Below are positions 9,608 through 19,157 of a stretch of 26,878 nucleotides of DNA, piece after piece. This stretch comes from Podochytrium sp. JEL0797 (lineage: Eukaryota; Chytridiomycota; Chytridiomycetes; Chytridiales; Chytriomycetaceae). The position numbers were made by a program, and so were the translations under genes. Position 1 is the first letter of the stretch; the number at the start of each line of letters is the position of its first letter. The notes below the pieces were generated by a model. The model was not told the origin of the DNA. It saw nothing but the letters and a program-made list of their open reading frames with translations, and searched no databases. The stretch is from contig JADGJG010000263.1 in the NCBI GenBank assembly GCA_027596195.1, forward strand, positions 1 to 26,878, written 5' to 3'.

Positions 9608-10646
9608 TCCAGAGGGGGTGCGGGGTCGGTGACTCGGGAGGAGAAAAAAAACAAAAAAAACAAACACAGTGGAGTTTGGCAGGTTTGGGGGTTGTTGATG
9701 TTTTGCCAGACATTCACATCCCATAGGCACACTATTTGCATATTAGAATATACAGCTTCTGGTTAAAGAGACTTTTCAGTCAGTGGGTATGATCCCAACG
9801 ACTTGCACCCGATAGAATCTACCTACACTTGACTTCGAAGCGACAGGGCAAATGACTTGTCGTGGCATAAAAAGGAAGAAAAGGGGTAGGAAGAGAAGGA
9901 CGTCGCTGGATTGTGACGCCAAAATTTTGCCAAAATTTCCGTGAATCCATCTTTTGACGGCAGTGATCTCCCCTCGCTCGTCTTCCGCCATGCCTCCATC
10001 AGCCCTTTCCTTGGGCGAACTGCTCGGTAACCCATTGAGATCCATTCCTATTCCGCGGAGCGATGGATCCAGCATCCATGCTTATCACGGTGATGTGATG
10101 CCATTGCGCCCATGATTAAACCCGCCGACCCCGCAGCTTCTTCTCCGACACACTCCGAGGCTCCTGACACTGCCACAACCCGCTTCATATGCTTCAACTG
10201 CTCCTACTCAACATCACTGCGAAATAAGATGACTGCCTTCAGTTTGTCTGCCGTGGTGTCGGGCAGGATGTTGCCGAGATTTTTGATTCCGTAATTTTTT
10301 GACATCCAGTTGCGGTCTTTCATTTCCCAGAATGTGATAACAGCGTTGCCCGCGCCTCCACACATCCCCAATTGCAGCAGTTGAAAAAAAACCACTCGCT
10401 ATCACTTTTGGACTTTGCGTTCGAGATTAATAACGAGTGCGAATTAGCCTTTGAGAACGGCCGTTGAATAGAATTTAATCAAAATACGGGTTAGGAATTC
10501 AGTCGTATGCGGCGCGTCCCGCAATTCTACTACTTGGATGGTTGAGTCGGCTGAACGATTAAAAAATCAGTTCACCTTGTAAAGTTATCATGTTCAACAG
10601 TTAAATTACATTTATTTCCTCATATCAATCCGTGGGCAAAAATGAG
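9608..10646. other. intergenic; unassigned open frame at 10204-10395
   Basis: This gap of about 1 kb separates Rpa43 and the AceTr gene at 10701. On the minus strand 10395-10204 is open for 63 residues with protein-like composition (VITFWEMKDRNWMSKNYGIK, then LPDTTADKLKAVILFRSD). I do not recognise it. It might be an exon of an undetected gene or a remnant. Another minus-strand frame (10075-9776) has no recognised features. The region 10400-10646 looks like promoter DNA. Confidence 0.35.
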
Positions 10647-10653
10647 TATAAAG
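10647..10653 (+). promoter_or_regulatory. TATA box of the AceTr gene at 10701
   Basis: TATAAAG starts 54 bp before the ATG. The same heptamer lies 71 bp before the gene at 12969 and 48 bp before the MFS gene at 15889, so it seems to be the usual core promoter in this cluster. Confidence 0.65.
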
Positions 10654-10700
10654 GAGGCCGATTCCCCCACTTTATTTTCACATGAACACAATCACACAAA

Positions 10701-11455
10701 ATGACTCGAATAATCAACTTTGCAAACCCCGGTCCTCTTGGTCAGTTTAACTTCTCTCATTATCGCGTATCCGTCAAGCTCACCATTCCTCAGGTCTCTG
10801 CGCATTCGCACTCACAACATTTGTCGGCGGCCTCTATAACATGGGCCTCGCAGGCGACAGCCACAACGTCATTGTCGGCATCGCTCTCGCCTATGGAGGG
10901 TTCTCTCAAATCCTGGCAGGAATGTGGGAATTCGTGACAGGCAACACGTTTGGCGCGACAGCGTTCACATCCTATGGCGCGTTTTGGATCGCGTTTGGGT
11001 ACATTTCTGTGCCGAGTTCGGGGATTTTGGCAGCGTATACGGATGAGAAGGAGAAGGATATTGCGCTGGGGTGCTTTTTGTTGGGGTGGACTATTTTCAC
11101 GTGCAGTTGAGTCTCTTCTATGTTTGCTTCATCCGAACATTTTTTTAACGCATTCGCATGCAACACAGTCTTGACACTCGCAACCTTGAAAACTACTAAA
11201 GTCTTCATCACTCTCTTTGTTTCACTCACAATCACGTTCATCTTTCTCGCGATGGGCCATTTCGTGAATGTTGCAAGTCCAAGCTCGGGCCAAATTGTAA
11301 CCCAAATCGGAGGCGCGCTGGGAGTGTGGACGGCGTGTTTGGCATGGTATTGCGCAGCGTCGGCGTTGATTACCAAAGAGACTTCCTATTTTGAGTTGCC
11401 CATGTTTCCGGTGGAGGTTGCGGCTATTGAATTGCAAGATGTTGAAAAGCGATAG
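10701..11455 (+). CDS. AceTr (GPR1/FUN34/YaaH) transporter
   Basis: Exons 10701-10740, 10794-11105 and 11169-11455 (introns of 53 and 63 bp) give 212 residues. MTRIINFANPGPLG joins to LCAFALTTFVGGLYNMG to form the family signature; GNTFGATAFTSYGAFWIAFG and the end ELPMFPVEVAAIELQDVEKR follow. Six membrane helices are expected, and the family imports acetate or succinate through the plasma membrane. Both introns sit at the same positions and phases as in the tandem copies on the left; the second donor is GTTGAG here too. The sequence is closer to copies 1-3 than to the genes at 11718 and 12969. A poly(A) signal AATAAA lies at 11479-11484. The gene faces the next one tail to tail. Confidence 0.93.
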
Positions 11456-11478
11456 TTTTATGGACTACGGAGAAGAGG

Positions 11479-11484
11479 AATAAA
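11479..11484 (+). terminator. poly(A) signal AATAAA of the AceTr gene at 10701
   Basis: Canonical hexamer 24 bp after the stop codon. Confidence 0.55.
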
Positions 11485-11717
11485 TGTGATTTTCTCTATG
11501 CTGCACATTTCCATCGAGCTGTACCTATCTGGCTCGTTTTTTGCTTTGCTATCTGATCTGGGGAATTAGACTTTGCTGTTTTGCCCAACTCCCCCATCAA
11601 CTAGCACCGTGCCCATCGTTTATGATAAATAAAGTTTATTTCCGAATAAAAACAGATACATCCTTGCAAATGAAAGGTCTTCATGCGCACTGCGGGAGGA
11701 CCAAAAAGTAATGAAGA

Positions 11718-12478
11718 TTAAACACAGACGCCTCCATGTGCTTCCTGCTCCTCTTCAGTCTCCTTGGCGTCAACAGGGAACATGGTGAGGGTAAAGTAAG
11801 ACCGATCCGGTGTGCACATCAGAGAAACCACAGTCCACCACGCCAAGAATGCGGTCGAGAATCCAAAGAACCCACTAACTCGCATCATCATGTTGGAACG
11901 TTCAGCGCTGAGGTGGTAAGACAGCCCGGCGACAGCTTGAATTCCATAAGTCATGAGAAGAGAGAAAATCATGAGCATGTTGATATAGCTGGTCTTGGTG
12001 TTGGACAGGAACATGACAAAAGTGAATATGGTCCATGCGAGGTTGTAGAATCCGAGACAAGTTTGGAGCTCATTTTCCTGTCCCGCATAGGCGGCAATAA
12101 TTCCAGAGTTGGGAGCGTTGATGAAGGCCCATGAGACCCAGAAGGCGCCGTAGGAAGTTACGATGGTGGCGTCAACGTTGTCGTTGGCAAAGAGCCACAT
12201 TCCTCCAAGGAGTTGGGTGAGGCCGCCATATAAGGCGGCAGTGGCGACGAGGAGGGTGCAGTTGGTGATGCCGCCGCATTGGAGGTTGTAGGCTCCGGCG
12301 ATGAAGTTGCTGCAAGCCAAAGCGCAACAGCCTGGTAAGAATAAGAGGAAAGCCGTCAGCAACAGAAATCAAGGAGAATGGTGGTTGTCGGGGGAAAAAA
12401 CTTACAAAGGGGTCCGGGGTCAGCGAAGCGTCTGACTTGCTTGACTTCCTCGACTTTCTTTTCGTTCTTTGAGTCCAT
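11718..12478 (-). CDS. AceTr transporter, cysteine-rich signature subfamily
   Basis: Exons 12478-12406 and 12331-11718 (intron 74 bp) give 228 residues. In place of NPGPLGLCAFALTTF it has DPGPLCCCALACSNF. The rest is family-typical: NVDATIVTSYGAFWVSWAF, a helix with MTYGIQAVAGLSYHL, and the end YFTLTMFPVDAKETEEEQEA. The intron sits at the position of intron 1 of the other genes, but intron 2 is absent (TIFTFVMFLSN is continuous). The N-terminus is charged (MDSKNEKKVEEVKQVRRF). It is likely a plasma-membrane carboxylate transporter, though the altered signature may change selectivity. It is divergent with the gene at 12969, its closest intact relative, and has a TATA box at 12542-12536. Confidence 0.92.
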
Positions 12479-12968
12479 TTGTGTAATATGCGTGTTTTGA
12501 TTTTGATGAATGTTGAGGAAGTCGGGGCTTCGCGCTTTTATAGGTTTGTTCACGCGCGTTGCATCACCTGCTTGCCAAGTCCCACGCCGAATGACTCAAT
12601 GACGAATCCGCGCGGAAAATTTCGTCATCACTTCGTTGTGACTCAAGTTTAGAAATCATTTTTATGTTTCAAGGCGCGCATACTTAAGGATAAAGGAGGA
12701 AGGAAAATCAAGCCGCTCAAAACCGAATGCAACTCACATATCTCAACACGAATTGGTCCGCAAGAAGGATATATGCGCATATGATCATCAGACGCTTAAA
12801 AATCACAAATTCGCGATCAGAATTTCTGATGATTAATGGGGGCTGAACTTGACGACAGCCCAGTATTTCCAAAAGTGACCAATGTCGCCAAAAATGCTAT
12901 AAAGCCTCATGGTGCAGCCCCAATTCCCTCTCCATATTCAAACTTCAACAAACACTTTAACTTTCAAC
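12479..12968. promoter_or_regulatory. shared divergent promoter of the AceTr genes at 11718 and 12969
   Basis: The two genes of the cysteine-rich subfamily are transcribed away from each other from this 490-bp gap. A leftward TATAAAA lies at 12542-12536 (58 bp before the left ATG) and a rightward TATAAAG at 12898-12904 (71 bp before the right ATG). No other gene is present between them, so joint control is likely but not shown. Confidence 0.6.
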
Positions 12969-13700
12969 ATGGGTGCTCAACAATCAATCAACGGAAAGGT
13001 CCAACGCCGATTTGCGGATCCCGGTCCCGTCTGCTGCTGCGCTTTGGCTGCCAGTAACTTTATTGCCGGCGCCTACAACCTCCAGAGTGGTGGAATCACC
13101 AATCCCACCGTCCTTGTCTGCACTGCCGCTCTCTGCGGTGGAGTCACTCAGTTCCTTGGAGGAATGTGGCTCTTTGCCAACAACAATGTCGACGCCACTA
13201 TTGTAACCTCTTACGGAGCCTTCTGGTGTTCGTGGGCATTCATTTTCGACCCCAACTCGGGAATTGTTGCCTCTTATGCTGATCCCAACGAATTGCAAGC
13301 ATGTTTGGGATTCTACAACTTGGCCTGGACCATCTTCACATTTAGTAAGTTGCATTTTTTGGTTGGATGCCGCGATCCTTGATAACTAATCCCTTTTTCC
13401 CCCCGAACAGTCATGCTCTTGTCGAACGTGAAAACAAGCTACATCAACATTCTCATGATTTGCTCCCTTCTCATGACCTACGGAATCCAAGCCGTCGCTG
13501 GACTGTCTTACCATCTCAGCGCCAGTCGTTCCGCAATGATGATGCGCGTCAGCGGGTTCTTTGGATTCACCACCGCGTTCTTGGCATGGTGGACTGTGAT
13601 TGCTTTGATGTGCAACAAGAAATCGGCTTACTTTGAGCTCACTATGTTCCCGGTCGAAGCTGACAAAAAGGATGAGAAGAAGGACGAGATTATTATTTAG
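12969..13700 (+). CDS. AceTr transporter, cysteine-rich signature subfamily
   Basis: Exons 12969-13344 and 13411-13700 (intron 66 bp) give 221 residues. The start is MGAQQSINGKVQRRFADPGP, followed by VCCCALAASNFIAGAYNLQ, the same altered signature as the gene at 11718. NVDATIVTSYGAFWCSWAF, MTYGIQAVAGLSYHL and the end YFELTMFPVEADKKDEKKDE are recognisable. Here intron 1 is missing (no interruption at DPGPVCCC) and intron 2 is present, the opposite of its divergent partner. A plasma-membrane transporter of acetate-like acids is the likely role. The second glycine and the QQS composition at the start might suggest N-myristoylation (MGAQQS), which is only a composition-based idea. Confidence 0.92.
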
Positions 13701-13844
13701 AATTTACTATTTTTGTTCTTTTTCTATTCCATATTTATATAAAGTCGCTTTTGCCGTTCGTTTTGGTACATTTTGAAATGCCCCGTCGCGTCGCGTTTTA
13801 CCGTAAGAGGTTGAAATCCACGAAAGTGTGACCGCACGAACCCA

Positions 13845-14036
13845 CTATTCGGCACAGACGCTGCCATGCGCTTCCTGCTCCTCAGAAGTCGCCTTGGCGT
13901 CAACAGGGAACATGGGAGAGGAAAGGAGGCGCAGACAGACATGCACATCAAAGAAATGCATGCCCACCATGCCAAGAACTCGGTCGCGACCCCAGAGAAC
14001 CCGCTCACTCGCATCATCATGAGAAACGCTCGCCCT
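13845..14036 (-). pseudogene. C-terminal relic of an AceTr gene
   Basis: Minus-strand reading from about 14022 gives MMMRVSGFSGVATEFLAWW, then ISLMCMS, matching the last helix of the gene at 11718 (MMMRVSGFFGFSTAFLAWW). The frame is then broken, and in another frame MFPVDAKATSEEQEAHGSVC runs to a TAG at 13847-13845, again close to the tail of 11718 (MFPVDAKETEEEQEAHGGVC). Everything upstream of the last helix is gone. It is thus a truncated, frameshifted duplicate of the 11718 type, lying just past the gene at 12969. Confidence 0.85.
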
Positions 14037-14139
14037 GGCTCGAATTCGCTTTTTCCACTTTTCTCCTTACGGGTTTTTTATGCGGAAATGATTTTTTATA
14101 TTTATAATAATTATAATAATTCTGCGACATGACACTTTA

Positions 14140-14330
14140 GGGTGCAGCCGTTTGGCCTCTTTACCAACAATATTGTGAAGGAGTGAATTGCTCGCGACTC
14201 ATGGAATCCAAGTCGTCTCCAGATGTCCTCACATCAGTAGTTTTTTTGAACAAGAAATCGGCTTAATTGGAGCCGACCATGTTGCAGCCGAAAAGAAGGA
14301 AGAGCAAGAAGATTGCGCAGGAATCCACTG
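14140..14330 (+). pseudogene. decayed relic of an AceTr gene like the one at 12969
   Basis: Three short islands in the right order match the gene at 12969: TTTGGCCTCTTTACCAACAA (its GMWLFANNN region), CTCATGGAATCCAAGTCGTC (its TYGIQAVA region), and AACAAGAAATCGGCTTA followed by a GAGC..ACCATGTT..CCG stretch (its NKKSAYFELTMFP end). The long parts between are missing and stop codons interrupt every frame. With the neighbouring minus-strand relic this makes two dead copies, opposite in direction, as if an old divergent pair had been copied and then decayed. Confidence 0.75.
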
Positions 14331-14822
14331 AAACACCCTCCTTTTTTCCTCTGTCTATCTGCAGCGACGAAGCCTCCAACACTTCAGCAGAGGCTGTGCA
14401 CTGTGCGAAATTTCCCGTGGTGAAAAATGTTGAGTTGAAATATTTTGCGTGAAGGATTAAATCGGAGCGTGCGATTAAATAAATATAATAAAAGCTGTAA
14501 CTGAGAATAACGCTTGACTAACGCGATGCAATCAAACTGGACTCACAATTTTGGCTCTTCAACGTTGAAAATAAACGAGGGAATCTCGCGTGGGCATCAA
14601 GATTGGCTTTCCCAATCTGCAATCATCGCAATGCTTGTCAAGGGGCTTAACAGGAAGCCAAAATTTCATTGGTGCCAATGCTTGGGGGCTGATTGCGATA
14701 AGCAGGTGGCGCCCCCTCGAAAATGACGCGTCTTGTTTTTCAATTTGAAACCTACAAGATTTATACAATACATAAAAAGGGGAAGAGAATAAAGCTCTCC
14801 GATAACAAACTCCTTCTCAATC
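14331..14822. other. intergenic, promoter of the AceTr gene at 14823
   Basis: No gene is seen. A TATA-like CATAAAAAGG lies at 14771-14780, about 50 bp before the next ATG. Confidence 0.4.
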
Positions 14823-15608
14823 ATGCCGCACACCAGCCCCTTCGGAAACCCAGGACCACTCGGTAAAGCGACGGCATTCTCTCTTGAGCTCATGGCATCT
14901 TTCTGACTTCACTATTTCAGGCCTCTGTGGCTTTGCACTGACAACCTTCGTCTTATCAATGTACAATCTCGGAGCTGCCGATATCAACACACCCAACGTG
15001 ATTGTCAGCATCGCCCTCGCATATGGTGGTCTCGTTCAGATATGTGCCGGAATGTGGGAGTTTGCTTGCGGAAATACCTTTGGTGCGACGGCGTTCTCCT
15101 CATACGGTGGATTCTGGATTTCGTTCGGACTCATCTTCATACCCGGCACTGGCATTCTCGAGGCGTACAAAAATGTTGATCGCCTTCAAGATGCATTGGG
15201 CCTGTATTTGTTGGGCTGGGCCATTTTCACTGCGAGTGAGTTGATTTGTTTGCAGTGCGTCGGCGACATTTCCATTAATGTTTGTTTCAATCAGTTTTAT
15301 TCTTGGCAAGCTTGAAGAGCAACCGAGTCTCTATTGCTCTCTTTGGGAACTTGACCGTTACGTTCCTCCTCCTTGCTCTTGGCAAATTCACGTTCGCGAC
15401 AAGTCTGAGCGCGTCGACCGTTTTGACCAAAATGGGAGGCTATTTCGGTGTGTTGACGGCGTGCATCGCATGGTACAGTGCAGCGAGCCAATTGATCAAC
15501 AACGAGACGTCTTATATGGAGCTGCCCGTGTTCCCAATCGTCACGCCAGTCTCGCAGCGGGCGCAAAAGCCGGACCTCGAGAGTGGAGATTCCATAACTT
15601 CTTACTAG
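14823..15608 (+). CDS. AceTr (GPR1/FUN34/YaaH) transporter, divergent member
   Basis: Exons 14823-14862, 14921-15235 and 15295-15608 (introns of 58 and 59 bp) give 222 residues. MPHTSPFGNPGPLG joins LCGFALTTFVLSMYNLG, then FGATAFSSYGGFWISFGLIF and the end YMELPVFPIVTPVSQRAQ. It keeps the standard NPGPLGL signature and both ancestral introns, but it is the most diverged intact member here; for example EAYKNVDRLQDALGLYLLGW replaces the AYTDPKEKDMALGCFLLGW type. Six membrane helices and plasma-membrane transport of small carboxylates are expected. A poly(A) signal AATAAA lies at 15617-15622. Confidence 0.92.
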
Positions 15609-15819
15609 ACTGCCATAATAAACATTGTTCATAATTTTCATTAAAGAAGGCACAATACAAAGACTAATTCGGCTGGAAAGTGCGCGCGTGGCTTGGAACG
15701 TTATAATTATTAACAATTACTCACCCACTTCTTCTGACTCACCAAAAAAAATTATCGTCGAAAAGGTTCATCAAAACGCCAAGGTGAGAACGCCATTTTT
15801 ACGCCATTTTTAATTGCAT

Positions 15820-15847
15820 CTGACAAAATCAAAAAAGGTGTATAAAG
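15820..15847 (+). promoter_or_regulatory. promoter element CTGACAAAATCAA plus TATA box of the first MFS gene
   Basis: CTGACAAAATCAAAAAA at 15820-15836 stands directly before TATAAAG at 15841-15847, 42 bp from the ATG. The same motif occurs twice before the second MFS gene, so it is a candidate shared control site. Just upstream is a short direct repeat (CGCCATTTTTA) at about 15791-15811. Confidence 0.55.
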
Positions 15848-15888
15848 ACGGCCCAGCAGTTTAAACTCAAATTTACCCACTATCCCCA

Positions 15889-17272
15889 ATGGCGAAATCA
15901 ATCAGCATCATCTCAAGCCATCACTCCATTGTCGAAACGACCGCAACGGTGGACGAGAAAGCCTCATGTTCCGATAAAGCCTGCGAAGAGGGAACCGCCG
16001 AGCACGTCAATGAGACAACATCCGAGGAACTCGATTATCCTGATGGCGGTTTCGCGGCCTGGGGTGTTGTCGTGGCTTCATTTCTTGCCCAATTCATTGT
16101 TTTTGGCGCCATCTACAGTTTCGGCGTGTTCAACAATTATTATGTCACAAATGGGGTGAGTCGCTTGATCTTTGTGGATTTAATGGAGCATAAACTGATG
16201 AAGATCTTAGATTGGCTCTGCAACAGACGTTTCCTTGATTGCCGGCATTGGGTTCCTGTTTGTTCCTGCGTTGGCGATTCCCGCGGGGTACCTTGCCGAA
16301 CGGTATGGCCACAGACAGATCGTGTTCATCGGTTCCGTTTTGACTGGCCTCGGCGTGTTCCTCGCTTCCTTCTCCACTCAACTGCCCGCTCTCATCATGA
16401 CACAAGGAGTCATCTTTGGAATTGGCGGTGCTCTCGTATTCTTTCCTGCCGTTGCTCTGCCTTCCCAATGGTTTTCTAAACGTCGTGGTCTGGCGCAAGG
16501 CATTGGTGCCGCCGGAAGTGGTGTCGGAGGCCTCATCTTCTCCTCGGTTTTGCAACGACTTCTCGACACCATTGGCCTTGCATGGACACTCCGAGCCTTT
16601 GGAATTTTCTGTCTCGTCGTTCTGCTTGCCATCAACCCGTTATTCAAAGTCCGCATCCAGTCCAAGCAAGACGCCAATGTGGAATTTTCCATTCTCAAGA
16701 ATCCCCGTTTCACATTCCTTCTCCTCGCCGGATTCTTTGCCAACTTCGCCAACTTTTGCGTGGTGACCGATTTACCCGTCTATGCGACTGAACGCGGAAA
16801 CCTCTCGGACGTGGACGCTGCAACGATTCTCTCAATCTACAACGGGTTTGCGGCGTTCGGGAAAATCTTGATGGGTTTCTGCGCTGACAACCTGTTTGGA
16901 AACTGTAACGCGTTGATTATTTCCATGTGGGTTACTGTTGTTAGCGCGTTTGCTTGGATGGGGGCATCTACTTTTGGTGGAATCACTGCTTTTGCTGCAG
17001 TTAACGGGACTGTCGGAGGAGGGTTTTGGGCTCTCCTACCAGTGGTGATTGCATCCATGTTTGGAGTTGAGGGACTCATGTCGCGTGTGACGTTGCTTTA
17101 CACTGCGCTGGCTTTTGGAAACTTCTTGGGACCGATTTTCCCTGCCATGATTCAAGAAAACTTTGGGATGGATGGCATGACCATATATTGTGGAATCGTC
17201 GCTCTGTGTGCTGCCGCCTGCGGAACAGCATCTCGATTCTTGTTTGAGCCAGTGGTTTTCAAAAAGGTTTAA
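15889..17272 (+). CDS. MFS monocarboxylate (SLC16/MCT-like) transporter 1
   Basis: Exons 15889-16155 and 16211-17272 (intron 55 bp, phase 0) give 442 residues. After a 45-residue polar N-terminus comes YPDGGFAAWGVVVASFLAQF, the helix-1 signature of the monocarboxylate porter family. WFSKRRGLAQGIGAAGSGVG near residues 195-215 matches the helix-5 motif with the charged pair. Twelve helices are expected. In fungi this family exports or imports monocarboxylates or related metabolites at the plasma membrane, and substrates vary widely. The exon join NG-IGSATDVSLIAG was chosen because it aligns with the second gene (SG-VGTSTQVSFISG); the AG at 16225-16226 would break the frame. The gene lies beside four carboxylate transporter genes. 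Confidence 0.9.
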
Positions 17273-17372
17273 ATGGTAATTGTAAAATAATATAGAATTC
17301 GTTCGTTGCTACTTCCATTTTGTTTGTGTATCGCTTGAAGAAGGAAGGGTGGGTCGGGTTGAAATATAACCG

Positions 17373-17429
17373 CTGACAAAATCAATCCATTTGCGCCAAC
17401 AGCTGACAAAATCAAAAAATGGATAAAAG
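17373..17429 (+). promoter_or_regulatory. duplicated CTGACAAAATCAA motif and TATA-like box of the second MFS gene
   Basis: CTGACAAAATCAA occurs at 17373-17385 and again at 17403-17415, 30 bp apart, followed by GATAAAAG at 17422-17429. The arrangement motif, A-run, TATA is the same as before the first MFS gene at 15820-15847. Confidence 0.55.
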
Positions 17430-17492
17430 AGTTGTGGGTTTGCCAAAAAGTCCTCACCTCCAGCAGCTTTCACTTCACCTCCACGCTCCCCA

Positions 17493-18912
17493 ATGGCCTC
17501 AAACAAAGACTACATTTTATCGGATCGCTCGGGCACCGCCACTTCCGAAGCGGACAAGACCCAGACATCGATCGACGTGATTAACGGGACCAATGTCGAC
17601 CACCCTTCAATGAAGATGGCAGAAGAAGGCTGTGTTAAGGACTCTGCTGCTGACGAGCTTGATTACCCGGACGGCGGATTGGCGGCATGGGGTGTTGTTT
17701 TGGCTTCCTTCCTGGCACAGTTCATTGTTTGGGGATGCATCTACAGTTTTGGAGTATACAACAACTACTATATTAGTTCTGGGGTAAGATATGATTCGCT
17801 TGTGTTGATTTGATCACGACCTGATCAACTCTGTTTTCGAAAATCAGGTTGGCACGTCCACCCAAGTGTCATTCATCAGCGGAGTGGGATTCGTCTTCAT
17901 TCCAGCATTGGGAATTCCGGCTGGTCAACTGGCGCAACGATATGGCTACCGGAAGGTTGTCTTTGCAGGCTCCATTCTCTGCTCACTCGGCGTGTTTCTG
18001 GCATCATTCACTTCCGACCTGGGAGTCCTCATCGCCACACAGGGAGCTCTATTTGGTATTGGAGGCTCACTCGTCTACTTCCCTGCTGTCGCTCTGCCAT
18101 CTCAGTGGTTCTCCAAGCGTCGAGGCCTGGCCCAAGGAATCGGGGCGTCAGGAAGTGGTCTCGGAGGTCTCTTCTTCTCGTCGGTCCTCCAACAACTCCT
18201 CAACAACATTGGCCTTGCCTGGACTCTCCGATGCTCGGCCATATTTTTCCTTGTAATCCTCGTCGCCATCAATCCACTCTTCAAAGTCCGCCTCCATCCA
18301 TCCAAGAGCGACTCCAAAGTGGAATTCTCGATCCTCAAGAACCCGCGCTTCGTGTTCCTCTTGCTCTCCGCGTTCTTTGCCAACTTTGCTATGTTCTGCG
18401 TCGTCAACTTCTTGCCTGTGTATTCCACCGAGCGTGGTGGTCTCTCGGACGTGGATGCTGCCACGATTCTCTCCATTTACAATGGATTCGGGGCCGTCGG
18501 AAAAGTTGCCATGGGCCTTGGAGCCGATACTCTCTTAGGCAACAGCAACGCGTTGATCATCTCAATGTGGGTTACCGTCGCGTCCGTCTTTTCATGGCTG
18601 GCAACATCTGGCTTCGGTAGTATCACTGCATTTGCCATAATCAACGGAACAGTTGGCGGAGGCTTCTGGGCCCTCCTCCCAGTGGTGATTGCGTCCATGT
18701 TTGGAGTTGAGGGACTCATGTCGCGCGTCACGTTGTTGTACACGGCGCTGGCAGCGGGTAACTTTGCTGGTCCTATTTTGGCTGCTGTCATTCAAGAGCA
18801 GTGTGGATTCGATTGGATGATTATTTATTGTGGGATTTTGGCCCTTGCGGCGGCCATTTGTGGAACGGTGTCAAGATTCTTGTTCGAGCCGGTCTTGTTC
18901 AAGAAAGTCTGA
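17493..18912 (+). CDS. MFS monocarboxylate (SLC16/MCT-like) transporter 2
   Basis: Exons 17493-17783 and 17848-18912 (intron 64 bp, phase 0) give 451 residues. It is a tandem paralogue of the gene at 15889 with the same intron position and long near-identical stretches such as SDVDAATILSIYNGF and VVIASMFGVEGLMSRVTLLY. The helix-1 signature YPDGGLAAWGVVLASFLAQF and the helix-5 motif WFSKRRGLAQGIGASGSGLG are present. Twelve helices and plasma-membrane location are expected. The N-terminal 50 residues are polar and poorly conserved between the two, as is usual for cytosolic tails. Poly(A) signal AATAAA at 18942-18947. Confidence 0.9.
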
Positions 18913-18941
18913 GTTTTCTCTAAACTGTGTATAGAACGCCT

Positions 18942-18947
18942 TAATAA
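18942..18947 (+). terminator. poly(A) signal AATAAA of MFS transporter 2
   Basis: Canonical hexamer 30 bp after the stop codon. It argues that the ATG at 18948 is not the start of the next gene. Confidence 0.55.
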
Positions 18948-19157
18948 ATGCGCGTACTTTGTTTATTTTTTGTTTTGTCGAGGGATTTCTCAATGAAGAA
19001 GGTACTTAGCTTCGGCTGGCCGCAGCAAGAAAATTATGATGACCAAACTAATCACGAGCGCGTTAAGCGACTCCAGTATCTGCCACGTCACTCCACACGG
19101 CTCATAATTTTTGGAGACGTGTCGGATCAAGTATTCCTCAAGAAATCTAACGGAAAA

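Noticed and set aside
16227..16234. AG at 16225-16226 as acceptor of the first MFS intron
   Set aside because: It leads to an in-frame TGA. The AG at 16209-16210 gives a join that matches the paralogue.
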